A DNA stretch of 64,000 bases, taken from positions 134,028,714 through 134,092,713 of the forward strand of contig CM057460.1 in the NCBI GenBank assembly GCA_030035585.1. Reading direction: 5' to 3'. Positions 36,621-49,117 of this stretch are shown piece after piece. Made by a program: the position numbers and the translations under genes. Position 1 is the first letter of the stretch. Every line of letters starts with the position of its first letter. The notes beneath the pieces were generated by a model that did not search any database, had not been told where the DNA came from, and saw nothing but the letters and a program-made list of their open reading frames with translations. This DNA is from Dugong dugon (lineage: Eukaryota; Chordata; Mammalia; Sirenia; Dugongidae).

Positions 36621-37825
36621 TTGAAGAATCAGGAGAGGTGAAAAGGAAAAATGCAAAACCTAGAGGAAGAAGAGGCATCAGAAGATGGGATAGGATGGGA
36701 CACTTCCTCCATTGTTTTCGGTGGGATGTTGAGTGCAGATGGAGGCAAGTCTGTAGATTAGTGGTGGGAAGATGAGAAGTTGCAATCTGTTAGTTTATAT
36801 CTTTTTTTTTTTTTTCTCCCAAGAAGTACCCTGTAAGCTTATCAAGCCTATCAGACAAGGAAGAGAGGTATAAAGAGGGAGAAAAGGGTTAATTTTAAAA
36901 GCCTTCTTAGTCCTTTGTCTCTTCATAGCTTCTGTTAAACTGAGTTCCTGAAATCAAGAGTAAGGCTCCTAAAACTATTGCCTTTCTAATCTCCATACAC
37001 AAGAATGGCTTGAAACTCTTTGGAGGTGTAGATAAAACACGCAGTGGGATCCTTCCTGGGGTTCTGATCCTTATAATCATCTTTAGTGGCCCTAATTCAC
37101 CTCCTCAGCTGTGCTGACATCATGAAATCCAGCCTCGACCTCACAAACTGCCCCTTGATGATGCTGACAGCTGGATTACTAATGTCCAACTCCATGTGCC
37201 ATTTCTTCATCTTTCCTTGGTGCCAACCATGCCTGCATATCAGGACAGCATTCCAGGACTCCATGGCGCTCAGCAGTACAAAGAACAACTTTAAGGTAAC
37301 AGGAACTATTCTCTCCTGTACTGTTGGCTCTGAAGGCCAACCCAGAGAGTCTGTGTATGTGTGTGTGTTGGGGGGAGTGGGAGAGTTTACAAAGAGCAAT
37401 GTCATCACTGTGTAGATTCCTAAGAGGAAATTTCGAAGAATAATCCTCACCTGTACAAATTACAGTGTAACATAATTGTTGAAAATTTAATTAGCCTCAT
37501 CTTATAATTACATTTCACATATCAGTGAGAAGAGAGACCATGGTAGATACAGCTATCTCTCTCAGAGTTTAAAGACCTAAGCAAAAGTAGGTGGTCTTTG
37601 CATTAAGGCTCCGATATGTGGCGTCTTGATTCTCTAGAAATAAAAATAGTGATTGAACCTCTGTTAGAGGAAGGAATCACATATTACAAACTTAACAAAT
37701 ATTATTCAGGCCTAAAATAAACAAACAAAAAAGCAATATAGCCAAACCCTCAAAGAATTAATCTAGCTTACATGAATTTCTATGTCTTTATAGACTTGTA
37801 TCACCCCTCCACTCCAACTCTGGGC
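36621..37825. other. Intergenic; unrecognised minus-strand ORF at 37450-37097
   Basis: A 117-residue minus-strand ORF (37450-37097) and an overlapping plus-strand ORF (37086-37415) show no domain I know. Continuing past its stop, the minus strand still reads protein-like for a short way, but this is too weak for a pseudogene call. Confidence 0.35.
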
Positions 37826-37827
37826 TG

Positions 37828-38030
37828 TTGCCGTTTGCCGTTGAGTCAATTTCAACTCATATAGACACCCTATATGACAGAGTAGAACTGCCCTATAGGA
37901 TTTCTAAGGTTGTAAATCTTTATGGGTGCAGATCACCAGGTCTTTTCTCCCATGGAGCAGTTGGTGGGTTAGAACTGTCGACCTTTTGGTTAGCACTGAG
38001 CACTTTAACCATTGTGCAACCAGGTCTCCT
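37828..38030 (-). mobile_element. AfroSINE
   Basis: GTTGAGTCAATTTCAACTC tail, CCTATAGGATTTCTAAGG body, TTTTGGTTAGCACTG and CATTGTGCAACCAGG head. The two ORFs over it are noise. Confidence 0.9.
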
Positions 38031-40340
38031 TATCTCCTGCTACCAGCCTCCAAAACACGTGCATCCACATTTTCTAGTATAGAGTGTTTAGTAAATCTTT
38101 GTAGAATGACTGAATGCGTATACATGATTCTTAGAAATCCAGATTCCAAGATCAATAGCTAAAATCTTACCCAAAGTTCTTAGAACTCCACCAAAAGCAG
38201 GGCAACAGCATCTTGAAGGAGTCACTGAAGTTGGTGGAAGTGATTGCTCCGTGAACAGATCTCACTGTTAAACGTGAGACACAAGTTCAGCTTTATGAGT
38301 AGGTGACTTATTGAGAGAGTTTTACCTAGGACTCTCTCTTGCTTTCCCTGTATATTGTGTAATTCTCCTCTTCCTTACTTCTATTGTCTTTTTCAAGCAT
38401 TTTTCTCTAAGAGGTTGTCCTACAAATTGAGGAAGGGCCTAATCAAGGAAGTCAAAAAGTTTCCAATACTGGTGTTCTGCTCACCAGCTTTAATACTATA
38501 AGGTCCTCAAGGAGCTCTCACATCCCAGGCTACCTTTGTTTAATCAGAGAAGGTGAAAATATAAACATAACACAGATACCAATTTAAAGCTTCAGGAAAT
38601 TAGCGGCAGAGAGTTGGGAGCAAGGAGAGGGAGGGGTTGGAGTTAACAACTTTGACAAAAAAAGAAACTTTTAAAAAAGTTTTTGTTTTTGTTTATTGTT
38701 GAAGTTAGTCTCTTATACAAAAATTTATACATATATTGTTAAGCGACCCTCATTGCTCTCCCTATACCGTGACAGCACACTCCTATTGTCCTTTAAGGTT
38801 AGAATTCTTTCTAGTCTATCTAAAGTGATAGTTGTCATCTCTTTCATTGGGAAACTTCTTTCCTTGGACTTCCCTCTGAGTTGGGAGCCCTTTAGCATGT
38901 AAGCTATAGACAAGTCAGTCAGTGGAATTAACTGAATTTCCAGGTTTCAGGTCACAGAGTGTCTACACCTTTTCTTCCCCCCATCTCTAACTATAGAAGG
39001 TGGACCAACTCAACTGCTGGTGTATTTTCTTGATCTCCTAGAGTTCTGCAGCTCTGGGGAATGGCTGTCTCAGTTTGCAGGTTTTTCCTCTTGTCCCCAT
39101 TGTTCCTTTGTTGCTTCATTTTACCCTTTGATCTGGAAGTCATCTGAGCATGATAGTCAGGGCTGGTGCCAAGCTGATGGACACAAGAACCCAAACCCAG
39201 GGACATCCTCTATCTATTTTCTTCAAGGAATGTCATTTCTGGCCATAAGGAATTTCTCAGGATATTCAGTCAGTATCTCAAACACCTTACCTTCTAACCA
39301 GGTTCCTTCTAAGAGACCATAAAAAACAAACAGTTTAATCTCAAATGTGAAAAAGTAAAAAGAAACTTCAGCTAAGAAACTAAAACCTTTCAGGAACATA
39401 GACTATAATTTAGAATTAGTTCTTTGAATTGTATTTTTCATCCTTAAATCTCAGGATGAGAAATTAAATAACTAGACTGTCAAACATATTTAAAATACCA
39501 ATAGTACTTTTTTAAAAGAAAAACCAAGTTTATGAAGAAAAATTTTAAGTCTTTTCAAACAAATAGCCCAGTCTTTCTTATTGTTAAAAGAAGCAAAACA
39601 AACTGCAAATCACAAGTAACAGACTAACAGTTGGCCAATAGACAGGCTGGATTGGAAAATTCCTTTACGTGGCATCCAGTGATTTCCAAAAACAATTTAA
39701 TTTCAAACAATGATCCTTCCAGATGTGACATTTGGGTAGAATTGTTTGAAAACACGGGAAGTGAATGTAAAGTACCAGTGGTTTCTAGACAATCACACTT
39801 TGTAACTGTCAAGATTTGAGATTTAACTATAGAGTTACTCCTATACGTTAACACCCTATTTATACTTTGCCTGCATTTGCAGGATATGCCTGGAGGAATG
39901 GAAACTTAACTGTACATATTCAGCCTCAGTCGAGTTTGCTGTAATTGCACTTTGAATGCCAGAGGCAAAATTCTGACTTGATAAATTAGTTGTTGATGTG
40001 CCCTGATACTCTGGTCTCCTTTTTCTTTCAGCATCTTCTGCACTCTCTTTACCCCTACCCCTTGATATTATTGGGAGGGAATTAAGGAAATCTGATAAAC
40101 TCCTTTAATAGAGAAATGTCACTCATAGGCATGTTTGCCTATGAATGTCACTCACAGAAGTATCCTCATTTTCAAAGAGGATCTCGGAAAAGAGCAATGC
40201 TTAACCCAAAAGAATGAACTTTTGAGGTCATGGGAGGATAGAAGTAGAAATTTTGCTGCATTCTCTAAAATGCACCCAGTGGCTGACTCTGTAGACACCT
40301 AAGGCAGAATATCATGCCTTACCTTGTTGTTAGTTGCTGT
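38031..40340. other. Intergenic, no feature recognised
   Basis: ORFs at 38696-38902, 39020-39322 and 39624-39854 lack domains. No young repeat seen. A fragment like an RTE/AfroSINE tail (TTGTTGTTAGTTGCTGTCAA) occurs at 40324-40343. Confidence 0.45.
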
Positions 40341-40349
40341 CAAGTAGCA

Positions 40350-40700
40350 CATTTCTGGAAAGCTGAATCAGACAGACCTGAATTCAGATCATAGATGCAC
40401 AACAAAACACATTATTTCTGAGTGAATTACTTAACCTCTCTAAGTCTTGGTTCCCAACTGTGGCAGGGTTAAATGATAGAACACTTGCATAATAGCCCGA
40501 TAGTGTCTGACTAATCATTTGTTAGCTCCTTCCTGCCGTCTTCACAATGGCAGTGTGGTGAAAGGCAGAGTCTGAGGACTGCTGCCTCTCTGTGCCTCAG
40601 TTTCCTGGTTTGTAAAATGAAAGTATTGATAGTGTCTTGCTCAGAGGGTTACCGTGAGAATAAATAAAATAATGCATGTAAAGTGCTTGGTACAAAAAAA
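40350..40700 (+). repeat. Two adjacent MIR SINEs
   Basis: The first, ~40350-40510, has GAATTACTTAACCTCTCTAAG. The second, ~40548-40700, has TGTGCCTCAGTTTCCTGG, GTAAAATGAAAGTATTGATAG and AATGCATGTAAAGTGCTTGG. Both plus strand, diverged. Confidence 0.8.
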
Positions 40701-40714
40701 ACATAAACAAAAAC

Positions 40715-40775
40715 AAAAGAACAAATTTGTTGTCATCAAGTTGATTCCAACTCATCTCTTATAAGACAAAAAGTG
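40715..40775 (-). mobile_element. AfroSINE tail fragment
   Basis: TTGTTGTCATCAAGTTGATTC and AACTCATCTCTTATAAGAC resemble the 3' end only. Confidence 0.6.
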
Positions 40776-40839
40776 TAACTCAAGCAAGGGTGTGATTTGA
40801 GTAAGGGTGTGACTCGAGTAAGGCAGTGCAACTCAAGAT

Positions 40840-41028
40840 ACACCGCACTCTAATCCCGCCTCATGGATGTTTCAGGATTTACAACATATGAAATGGAGGA
40901 TAGTTATATAATATCACAAAACGGAGGGTAATTAGATCAGGAGATGGAGGATAATTACATACTCCTGGGGAATCATGGCCTAGCCAAACTGACATATATT
41001 TTGGGAGGACACAATTCAATCCATGACA
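40840..41028 (-). mobile_element. Type 1 LTR, 5' part only
   Basis: AATCATGGCCTAGCCAAACTG, TTTTGGGAGGACACAATTC and AATCCATGACA match the U3 end of the type 1 LTR. Preceded by short ~17-bp direct repeats (about 40770-40840). Confidence 0.8.
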
Positions 41029-41075
41029 ATAGTCAAGCACAAACTCAAGGACCTTAGTGCAGAACCTAAAATCAA

Positions 41076-41286
41076 ACCTGTTGCCATTGAGTTGATTCCA
41101 ACTCATAATGACCCTATAGAACAGAGTAGAACTACCTCATAGGATTTCTAAGGCTGTAATCTTTGCTGAAGCAAACTGCCACATCGTTCTCCCGTAGAGC
41201 AGCTGGTAGTTTCAAACTGCTGACCTTTAGCAGGCGGTTTGCAGGTTAGCAGGCAAGCACTTAACCACTGTGGCACCAGGGCTCCA
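41076..41286 (-). mobile_element. AfroSINE
   Basis: CTGTTGCCATTGAGTTGATTC tail, GCAAACTGCCACATCGTTC body, a small internal duplication (CAGGCGGTTTGCAGG), and CTTAACCACTGTGGCACC head. Confidence 0.9.
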
Positions 41287-41870
41287 GTACAAGGGCCTAA
41301 ACCCATTGCCACTGAGTTTAGTAAACGCTCTGTGTCAGCTGCCATTATGCTACTTGGTGAGACATTTTAAATATTGACTAATACACAAAGATTTATAAAA
41401 CGTCTTTCTTTTTTTCTTCTCAAGTGTGGAAAAATGGAAACTTTCCTCTTACTTCCCCCATCCAAAACTTCTGCATTCTATGATATGCCATGTGTACTTA
41501 CCACAGACATCTCAATTATTTGGCCTAATGGAGGGAATCAGGAGTGTGGAAAATCTAAAACAGCAGATAAGACCCAAATTCTTTATGTTTGATTTTGTCC
41601 TGTGGAAAGAGAAATACTCGTTGATGGAATGACACCCATTCTAACAGCTGCACAATCACAGAGCAATTCCCTCAGATCCTGCCAGGATGCACCCTGTTTT
41701 TGACAATCTGGCATCCAGCTGGGGTGTGAAAAGCAAAAATCTTTCAGCAAGTAAATGACTTGAGGATTACCAGTGGTTACTGTGTACATATGGTCTTGGA
41801 AATCAGGCCTTTAATGTATGAGCTTCTTATGCGTAAGAGTAGGTTTTAAGCCTCCTCAAGTTCTGTTGTG
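41287..41870. other. Intergenic, no feature recognised
   Basis: A short second SINE-tail-like piece (CCATTGCCACTGAGTTTAG) lies at 41304-41322. Nothing else recognised. Confidence 0.4.
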
Positions 41871-41875
41871 ATTTG

Positions 41876-42690
41876 CTGTTGTTGTTGTCGTTAGGTGCTG
41901 TTTAGCCAATTCCAGTTTATAGTGACCTTTTGCACAACAGAATGAAATGCTGCCTGGTCTTGAGCCATACTCAAATTGTTGCTGTGTTTGAGCCCATTGT
42001 TGCAGCCATCTCATTGAGGGTCTTCCTTTTTTTCAATGACCCTCTGCTTTACCAAGCATGATGTCCTTCTCCAGGAGCTGGTCCAGCCTGATAACAGTCC
42101 AAAGTATATAAGAAGTCTTGCCATCCTTGCTTCTAAGGAGCATCCTGACTGTACTTCTTCCAAGACAGATTTGTTTCTGCTTCTGGCAGTCCATGGTATA
42201 TTCAATATTCTTCACCAATACCGTAATTCAAAGGCATCAATTCTTCGGTCTTCCTTATTCATCGTCCAGCTTTCGAATGCATATGAGGCGATTGAAAATA
42301 CCATGACTTGGGTCGGGTGCATCTTAGTCTTCAAAGTGATATCTTTGCTTTTTAACACTTTAAAGAGGTCTTTGCAGCTGATTTGCCCACTGCAGTATGT
42401 TGTTTGATTTCCTGACTGCTGCTTCCAAGGTCATTGATTATGCATCCAAGTAAAATGAAATCCTTGACAACTTCAGTATTTTCTCCATTTATCATAATGT
42501 TACTTATTGGTCTAGTTGTGATGATTTTTGTTCTCTTTATGTTGAGACGTAATCCATACTGAAGGCTGTAATCTTTGATCTTCATCAGTAAGTGCTTGTT
42601 ATGTCATCTGTATATCGCAGATTGTTAATGAGTCTTCATCCAATCCAGATGCTGAGTTCTTCATATAGTCCAGTTTACAGGATTATTTGC
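41876..42690 (-). mobile_element. RTE-type LINE 3' fragment (copy C)
   Basis: Starts with (TTG)n and GTTAGGTGCTG. Minus-strand translations (42585-42352: MKIKDYSLQYGLRLNIKRTK...; 42205-42011) match copies A and B. A small deletion relative to copy B removes part of the LAES-coding region near 42597. Non-functional. Confidence 0.88.
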
Positions 42691-44345
42691 TATAATGCTT
42701 AAATTAAAATAGAGCAGGAAATTTTCAGTGTGGCATAATCTCCAATATGTTGTTGTTTTGTTTTGTCTCTAAAATACCTCACCTACTACCCGACAAGTTT
42801 GTTTTTTTTAATTTCACATTCAAAATTTCAGTCTGATGCTTTGAATTAAAGCATTAATGCCATAGGAGAGCCAAGCTATAATGAAAAGTTTCCCTAGATA
42901 GGTAACAAACCTTTCTAGCCATTGGCACATTAATGTGAATTAACCATAAATTTAACCCATTTCTTAGCAATGAGTCATAAGTGGAGACAAGTGTGGAGAG
43001 GGATTGGGAAAATTGACTGCTCAAAGCCACAAGCTCAAATGCTTTCAGGGGCTGGGCAGCCTGCGTATAGAGAGTGGGGGAGACTAGGGTATCTTGGGGA
43101 GTAAGTCCCACCTAAAGACAATCATATTGAAAACTTTTGAAACTATTGCGTTGGCCAAATAAAACATGTCTGTTGGCCTAAATGGCCTTTGGTCCATCAG
43201 CATTCTATCTGAAATCCAGAGTATGAAATAGAGAAGAGGCAGTTCTAGGGGGTAGTCTGGGTTAGATGCTGAAAACAGAATAGCCTGGATCAGTCATGAG
43301 AAGACAGCTGAAGGGGTAGTTGTGTGTAGGGACCAGGGATACACATACTTCCTGCCCAAGCATAGGGTAATTCACCAAACCTGTCACTACCCTTTGAATC
43401 ACCTGTGGGGGTTTTTAGAACAATGAGGGCATTCTTGTAGGTCAGACACCTGGTAGCCAAACTTTCTAAGAATTTTAAAGCGCCACAAAAGACTAAGATT
43501 CTAGAGAGATTCCAAGTCTGGAGAGCAGTTTTCAGAACTAATCAGTCCTAGTCCAAACATGTAAATGGGCAGAGAAGTCAAGAAAAACGCTTCCTCCCCT
43601 CAGCAGGTCCTCTTATGACCCTTTTTTCCCTTCTTCCCTGGTCAGATGGAATGAGCTCTATGCATGTGAAATGAGGATCTGTCGACCTTACTTATTGCCC
43701 AGAGAAAGAGGTTTTTTAAGTAAAAAAAATCCTTATGAAATAAAGGCAGTGTGTTGATTATGATCATTCTCATTGTGAGGGCCAGTGGTTCTACCTAGCA
43801 CAGTGCCTGACACACCACCTGTAATCAGACAATACTTCCTGAACAGCAGCTGCTGGGCTGCAATTGAATCACCCACTGAGAGACAGCCCTTCCCTCCAGA
43901 TGCATTACCATGTAGTTTAGGTCTCATCTCTTGAATCCGTCTAAGCTGTGATTTTAGCAGATGTCTCTGGTTTATTTCTGCTCACAATGCAACTCCAATA
44001 GCAATGTTTAGAATCCCATTGTTTCATTATTGTTTTGAAATTGAAAAATATCTGATTAAGCCCAGATATTTACAGACTGGTCATATACTGTGCTAGTCAC
44101 CAGTCATACTCCATCGAGAGACAAAGTATACATGGACATTGAGGACCAATTCTAGGCCTGAGATGGGTGAGGATTGCCATGTGTATATCTCCATGGTTAC
44201 CATTTTTTTATTTTGCATTTGTGACTTTGTCATTAAAGGCTATGATTACAACCAGATTGTTGGAAAGTGTCTTAAGGTAGAAGTGCCTTTTCTATTTTGC
44301 TCAAAGTTGTGGTTCAGGTCAGCAGGGCCATTTCCCATTCAGGAT
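42691..44345. other. Intergenic, no feature recognised
   Basis: ORFs at 42854-43111, 43733-43927 and 44139-44405 lack domains. Confidence 0.45.
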
Positions 44346-44359
44346 TCTTTCTCACCTCT

Positions 44360-44538
44360 TAAAAAAAAAACAAACGAACAAATAAACCAGTTGCTGCTGA
44401 GTTGATTCTGACTCACAGTGATCCCACAGAACAGAGTAGAACTGCCCCGTAGGGTTTCCAAGGAGCAGCTGGTAGATTCAAACTGCCGAAATTTTGGTTA
44501 GCAGCTGTGTTCTTAACCACTGTGCCACCAGGTCTCCC
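44360..44538 (-). mobile_element. AfroSINE with perfect TSD
   Basis: Minus-strand copy (GTTGCTGCTGAGTTGATTC tail, CTTAACCACTGTGCCACC head) shortened in the middle. TSD TCTCACCTCT at 44350-44359 and 44539-44548. Confidence 0.92.
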
Positions 44539-44548
44539 TCTCACCTCT

Positions 44549-45784
44549 GGGTACCTTGATTTCCCTTTGACTCTTAGGTTGATGAATATCCTCAAACCAA
44601 CACGGGCACATGGGTGTTTTGATGCAGAGAAGTTATGATGCAAAACACACACAGACACACGCACATAAAAAACAAAACAAACATTAAACTTTATGCATTT
44701 CTTTTTTTAATTCCAAGTAATGTGCAAAGCATGTTTCTTGGGGGAAGAAGCCAAGAATTTCATTTGCATACACATTTGGTAATAAAAAAGACATCTTTTA
44801 CATTTTGATATGGCTGCTTGGGCATAGCCTCAATAAGATGGCCTCATCAAAAAGACCAGGGCAACAGCTTCAATAACAACAAATAAATCCAGCAAACCAC
44901 TGCCTTCCATGTGCAAATGTGGGCGGTCTCGTCTCTTCCCTGGCAGCATATGGATAATTTTACCTGTGCCCTTCTAGAACCAAAATCCACAGTTCTCTCT
45001 TCCTTTCTTCCTAATGTGAACGACCTCAGGAACTGTAGGCTGGAAAGAAGATAAGGGAAAAGCCATGGAAGATGTAAAGGAATAAATAGTTGGAGACCAG
45101 AGGAGCCCTTCAGTATTGCTGAAGTCAAACAAAGAAAGTGACTAACTGACCTTATATGTCCTTGGTGCACACACACGCACCCACCCACCCACATACACAC
45201 ATACACACACACACTCATATACTAAAAGACCTTGAGGTCTGCATACTGGAAGATGAGGAACCCGTGCCAGTTAAGTTTCAAATAGACCAGATACCTTGCA
45301 CAGGAGCACAGAGGGTGAGCCCTGTTTTGTGCATATCTGTCTCTGACTGCAGGGCTCAGCTCCTGACACCATGGAATTGGACTTTTCTTGATAAAATCAT
45401 ATACAGACTTGAGTTTATTCCTAATGCACTTTCTCTGGCCAAAAAAAAAAAAAAAAATTTACTGTCCTGAAAAAAAAACTCAATAAATTACATTTCCTAA
45501 TTTTCTCTAGTTCTTTTCCTCTTTTCAATTTTTTTTGGGGAGCGGGGGTGAAGTGTGGTTTTCTTGAACTGGAAAACTCTTTGGGAGACAAATTAAAGGA
45601 TTCAGAAACTAGAAATTTTTAAAAGATTCCATAATTCCTGTCGAACGGCATTTTAAAACACAGTATTTGATACATTATTTGATTTTGGAATCATTTGAGG
45701 ATATCTGCTGCTGACGTTGAACGCACTGCATTACATGGGCATGGCAATACAAAAATACTCCACTCAACTACGTCTTCATGAGTG
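44549..45784. other. Intergenic with a CA/CCCA-rich run
   Basis: A (CACACC/CACA)n stretch is at about 45167-45215. The 123-aa minus ORF and 104-aa plus ORF crossing it show no domain. Confidence 0.45.
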
Positions 45785-46215
45785 TTTTTTAATTGGCTTC
45801 ATTGAGGTATAATTTCTAATAAACTGCATCTATTTAACACGTACAATTCCATGAGCTTTGACAGTTTTATACACCTGTGACACCACGACCAAAAGCAAGA
45901 TACAGAACATTTCCGTCATCCTTGCACCTGTTAAAATTTATCCCGCTTTCCTCCTCTAACCTCCAGGCAACCTCTGACTTGCTTTTCAATCACTACAGAT
46001 TAGTACAGATTACATATAAATGGCATCATACAGCACGTACCCTTTTGTGTCTGGCTTCTTTCAGCATAAGGATTTTGAGTTTCATCCATGTTGGTATGTG
46101 TATCCGTAGGCTTTTGTTTTTTTAATTGCTGAGTAATATTCCATTGAATGGCTATATTAAATTTGGTTTATCTATTCTCTTATTGGTGGACATTTGGGAA
46201 ATTTCCAGTAGCATT
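45785..46215 (-). mobile_element. Old L1M 3' fragment
   Basis: ATTGAGGTATAATTTCTAATA, GGCATCATACAGCACG, CTGGCTTCTTTCAGCATAAGG and GCTGAGTAATATTCCATTG are typical of the minus strand of old L1 3' ends. Confidence 0.85.
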
Positions 46216-46558
46216 AGTGTTTTAATTATCAACTGAGAGTGCTGTCTACTTCAGTGCAAGTGGAATCAGTTTGCATTTTACCAATTATCTCATGATGTTT
46301 TCAGTATATAAAAGTTACAAATTGCCCCATATGGCCCACTCCTTCATGTGATTTTGTCTTATAGGTATTAAGTCCTCATCCTTGAATTCAGATCTCAATA
46401 CAATCCCAACCCACTTTTCACTGCTTTCTTTCTTTGCCCTTTTTTGGCCTAACTCCCACAATACCACACAGGAAGCTTCACTTGGTTGATGCCGCTCTCT
46501 TGGCATAGAAATACCTTCCTTCTAGCACTGTCTATCAAACCCCTACTCAGCTACTGAA

Positions 46559-46737
46559 GCATATACCAGTTGCCATCCAGTCGATTTCCCCACACAGTGA
46601 CCCGATGTGTGTCAGAGTAGAACTGTGCTCCACAGGGTTTTCAATTGCTGATTTTTCAGAAGTGTATCGAGAGGCCTTTCTTCTGAGATGCCTCTGAGTG
46701 AACTCAAGCTTCCAACCTTTTAGTTAGCAGCCAAATG
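46559..46737 (-). mobile_element. AfroSINE variant, head truncated
   Basis: CAGTTGCCATCCAGTCGATTT tail, GTGTATCGAGAGGCC body, and TTAGTTAGCAGCCAAATG, after which the rest of the head is absent. Confidence 0.85.
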
Positions 46738-46953
46738 ATAAGATGATGGAATCTGGGGGCAGGACCAAGGGGGAAGAAGGGAGAGACACTTAGAAAAGGT
46801 GTCAACCTTTGACCACCTTCTCAAGGGCTGACCAATCATGTTTCAATTGTGTCTTGAACAAAACAATCCTTAATTTCAAACTTCCTCTAACCAGTCTTTT
46901 CATTATGGTCTTTAAAGTATTATGTTAATATATTACAGTACTATTAAGCAATT

Positions 46954-48093
46954 AGGAGCCCTGATAGCACAGTGGTTAAGTGCTCAGCTGCTAACCGAAA
47001 GGTCAACGGTTCAAACCCACCAGCTGCTCCACAGGAGAAAGATGTAACAGTCTGCCTCCTTAAAGATTATGTTTGGTTGTATTGTTAGGTGCCCATGAGT
47101 TGGTTCCAATTCATAGCTACCCCATGTACAACAGAACCAGATGCTGCCAAGTCCTGCACCATCCTCACAATCATTGTTATATTTGAGCCCATTGCTGTAA
47201 ACACTGTGTCAATCCATCTCATTGAGGGTTTTCCTCTTTTTTACTGACCTTCTGCTTTACAAAGCATCATGTCCTTCTACAGGGACTGGTCCCTCTTGAT
47301 AACATGTTCAAAGAACGTGAGATGAAGTCTCACCATCCTTGCTTCTAAGGAGCATTCTGGCTGTACTTCTTCCAAGACAAATTTCTTTATTCTTCTGGCA
47401 GTCCATGGTATATTCAATATTCTTCACCAACCCTGTAATTCAAAGGCATCAATTCTTCTTCGGTCTTCCTTATTCATTCCAGCTTTCACATTCATAGGAG
47501 GTGATTGAAAATACCATGGCTTGGGTAAGGGGCACCTTAGCCTTCAAGGTAACATCTTTGCTTTTTAACACTTTAAGGAGGTCTTTTGCAGCAGATTTTC
47601 CCACTGCAATGTGTCGTTTGATTTCTTGACGGCTGCTTCCAAGGGCAATGACTGTGGATCTGAGTAAAATGAAATCCTTGACAACTTCAGTATTTTCTCC
47701 ATTTATCATGTTATTTATTGGTCTAGTTGTGAGGATTTTTGTTTTCTTTATGTCAAGGTGTAATCCATACTGAAGGCTGTAGTCTTTGATCTTCATCAGT
47801 AAATGCTTCAAGCTGTGCTTGCTTTCAGCAAGCAAGGCTATGTCATCTGCGTATCACAAGTTGTTAATGAGTCAGTCTCCCTCCAATCCCAATGCCTTGT
47901 TCTTTCATATACTCCAGTTTCTCAGATTATTTGCTCAGCATACAGATTGAATAAGTATGGTGAAAGGACACAACCCTGATGCACACCTTTTTTATTTTAA
48001 ACCATGCAGTATAGCCTTGGAAACTCTATGGACAGTTCTACTCTGTCCTGTAGAATCATTATGAGTCGGAATGGACTTTATAACAACAGATTG
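46954..48093 (+). mobile_element. AfroSINE carrying an RTE insertion
   Basis: The head and body are at 46954-47066 (A-box-like TAGCACAGTGG, B-box GGTTCAAACCC) and the 3' part is at 48013-48093 (GCCTTGGAAACTCTATGG ... GAGTCGGAATGGACTTTA). A perfect 12-bp TSD, TATTAAGCAATT at 46942-46953 and 48094-48105, encloses the whole. The RTE between them must be later. Confidence 0.92.
47067..48012 (-). mobile_element. RTE-type LINE 3' fragment (copy D), nested in AfroSINE
   Basis: Minus-strand RTE, 5' truncated: 47835-47470 (-) encodes LAESKHSLKHLLMKIKDY and DIKKTKILTTRPINN. It begins at GTATTGTTAGGTGCCC and ends in the RT region (TTTTAAACCATGCAGTAT). No clear TSD of its own. Confidence 0.9.
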
Positions 48094-48105
48094 TATTAAG
48101 CAATT

Positions 48106-48608
48106 GTTGAAAATGTCAGATTGTTTAGCAATTTATTTGAGAGAGTTCTCTTCCTCTTATCCGTACAGTTCCACCCATTCAATAAACCCATTTCAAATAT
48201 CACCTACTCATCTGGCTTCTGATCACAACTGTTCCCTTCCTTCCTACAGTCCAAAGACATTGTGTCCCCCTATCATAGCACTTATAAAGTTTTATTTTTC
48301 CTTAATTCAGTTAATAGTTTCTATGTTTGTATCCATTACTGAAGAGAGTTAAGATTTGGGGGTCCCCCATGGCCTCCAGCACAGTGAAGGTGCTGTACTC
48401 AGTTAAGTGTTTGTTGTTGGAGGGAGCAGATGAATAAAGGCTTGAAGGCAGCAAAATTGAGGACCGTGATCTCTAGCTTGGGTAACAGTGTTTAATTTAG
48501 TATGGCTTGGAGGACTAGGGATTAAGGTTGGACATGACTATCAGGATGAAGTGTTTGAACTTTATTCTGTTTACCGTGGATAACAGAAATTACTGAGATC
48601 ATGTCATA
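48106..48608. other. Intergenic, no feature recognised
   Basis: The ORF at 48071-48352 has no domain. Confidence 0.45.
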
Positions 48609-48613
48609 GAGGC

Positions 48614-49117
48614 TGTTGTGGATTGAATTATGTCCCTCTAAAATGTCTGTCTGCTTGGCTGGGTCATGATTCCCAGTACTGTGTGATTGAGTATCATTCT
48701 GTGATCTGATGTGATTTCCTTATGTGTTGTAAATTCAGTCACTAACATCGAATAAGATGGATTAGCAACAGTATACTGATGAGGTATACAAGATTAGATA
48801 GTGTCTTAAGCCAGTCTCTTTTGAGATATAAAAGAAGTGAGCAGAGACACATGGGAACCTCATACCACCAAGAAAGAAGTGCCGGGAGCAGAGCGCATCC
48901 TTTGGACCTGAGGTTCCTGTGCTGAGATTCTTCCAGACCAAGGGAAGACTGATGCATTACAAGGAACTTCCTCCAGAGGCAACAGAAAGCATTCTCTTGG
49001 AGCTGATGTCCTGAATTTGGACTTGTAGCCTACTGGACTGTGAGAGAATTAATTTCTCTCTGTTAAAACCATCTACTTGTGGTATTTCTGTTATAGCAGC
49101 ACTAGATGACTAATACA
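48614..49117 (+). mobile_element. Solo LTR, type 1
   Basis: A 504-bp TG...CA element in plus orientation, the only intact plus-strand type 1 copy. Contains GATATAAAAGAAGTGAGC (TATA-like) at about 48814-48831; the AATAAA site is decayed to ATTAAT near 49049. Flanks GAGGC (48609-48613) and GAGGT (49118-49122) are a 4/5 TSD. Confidence 0.86.
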
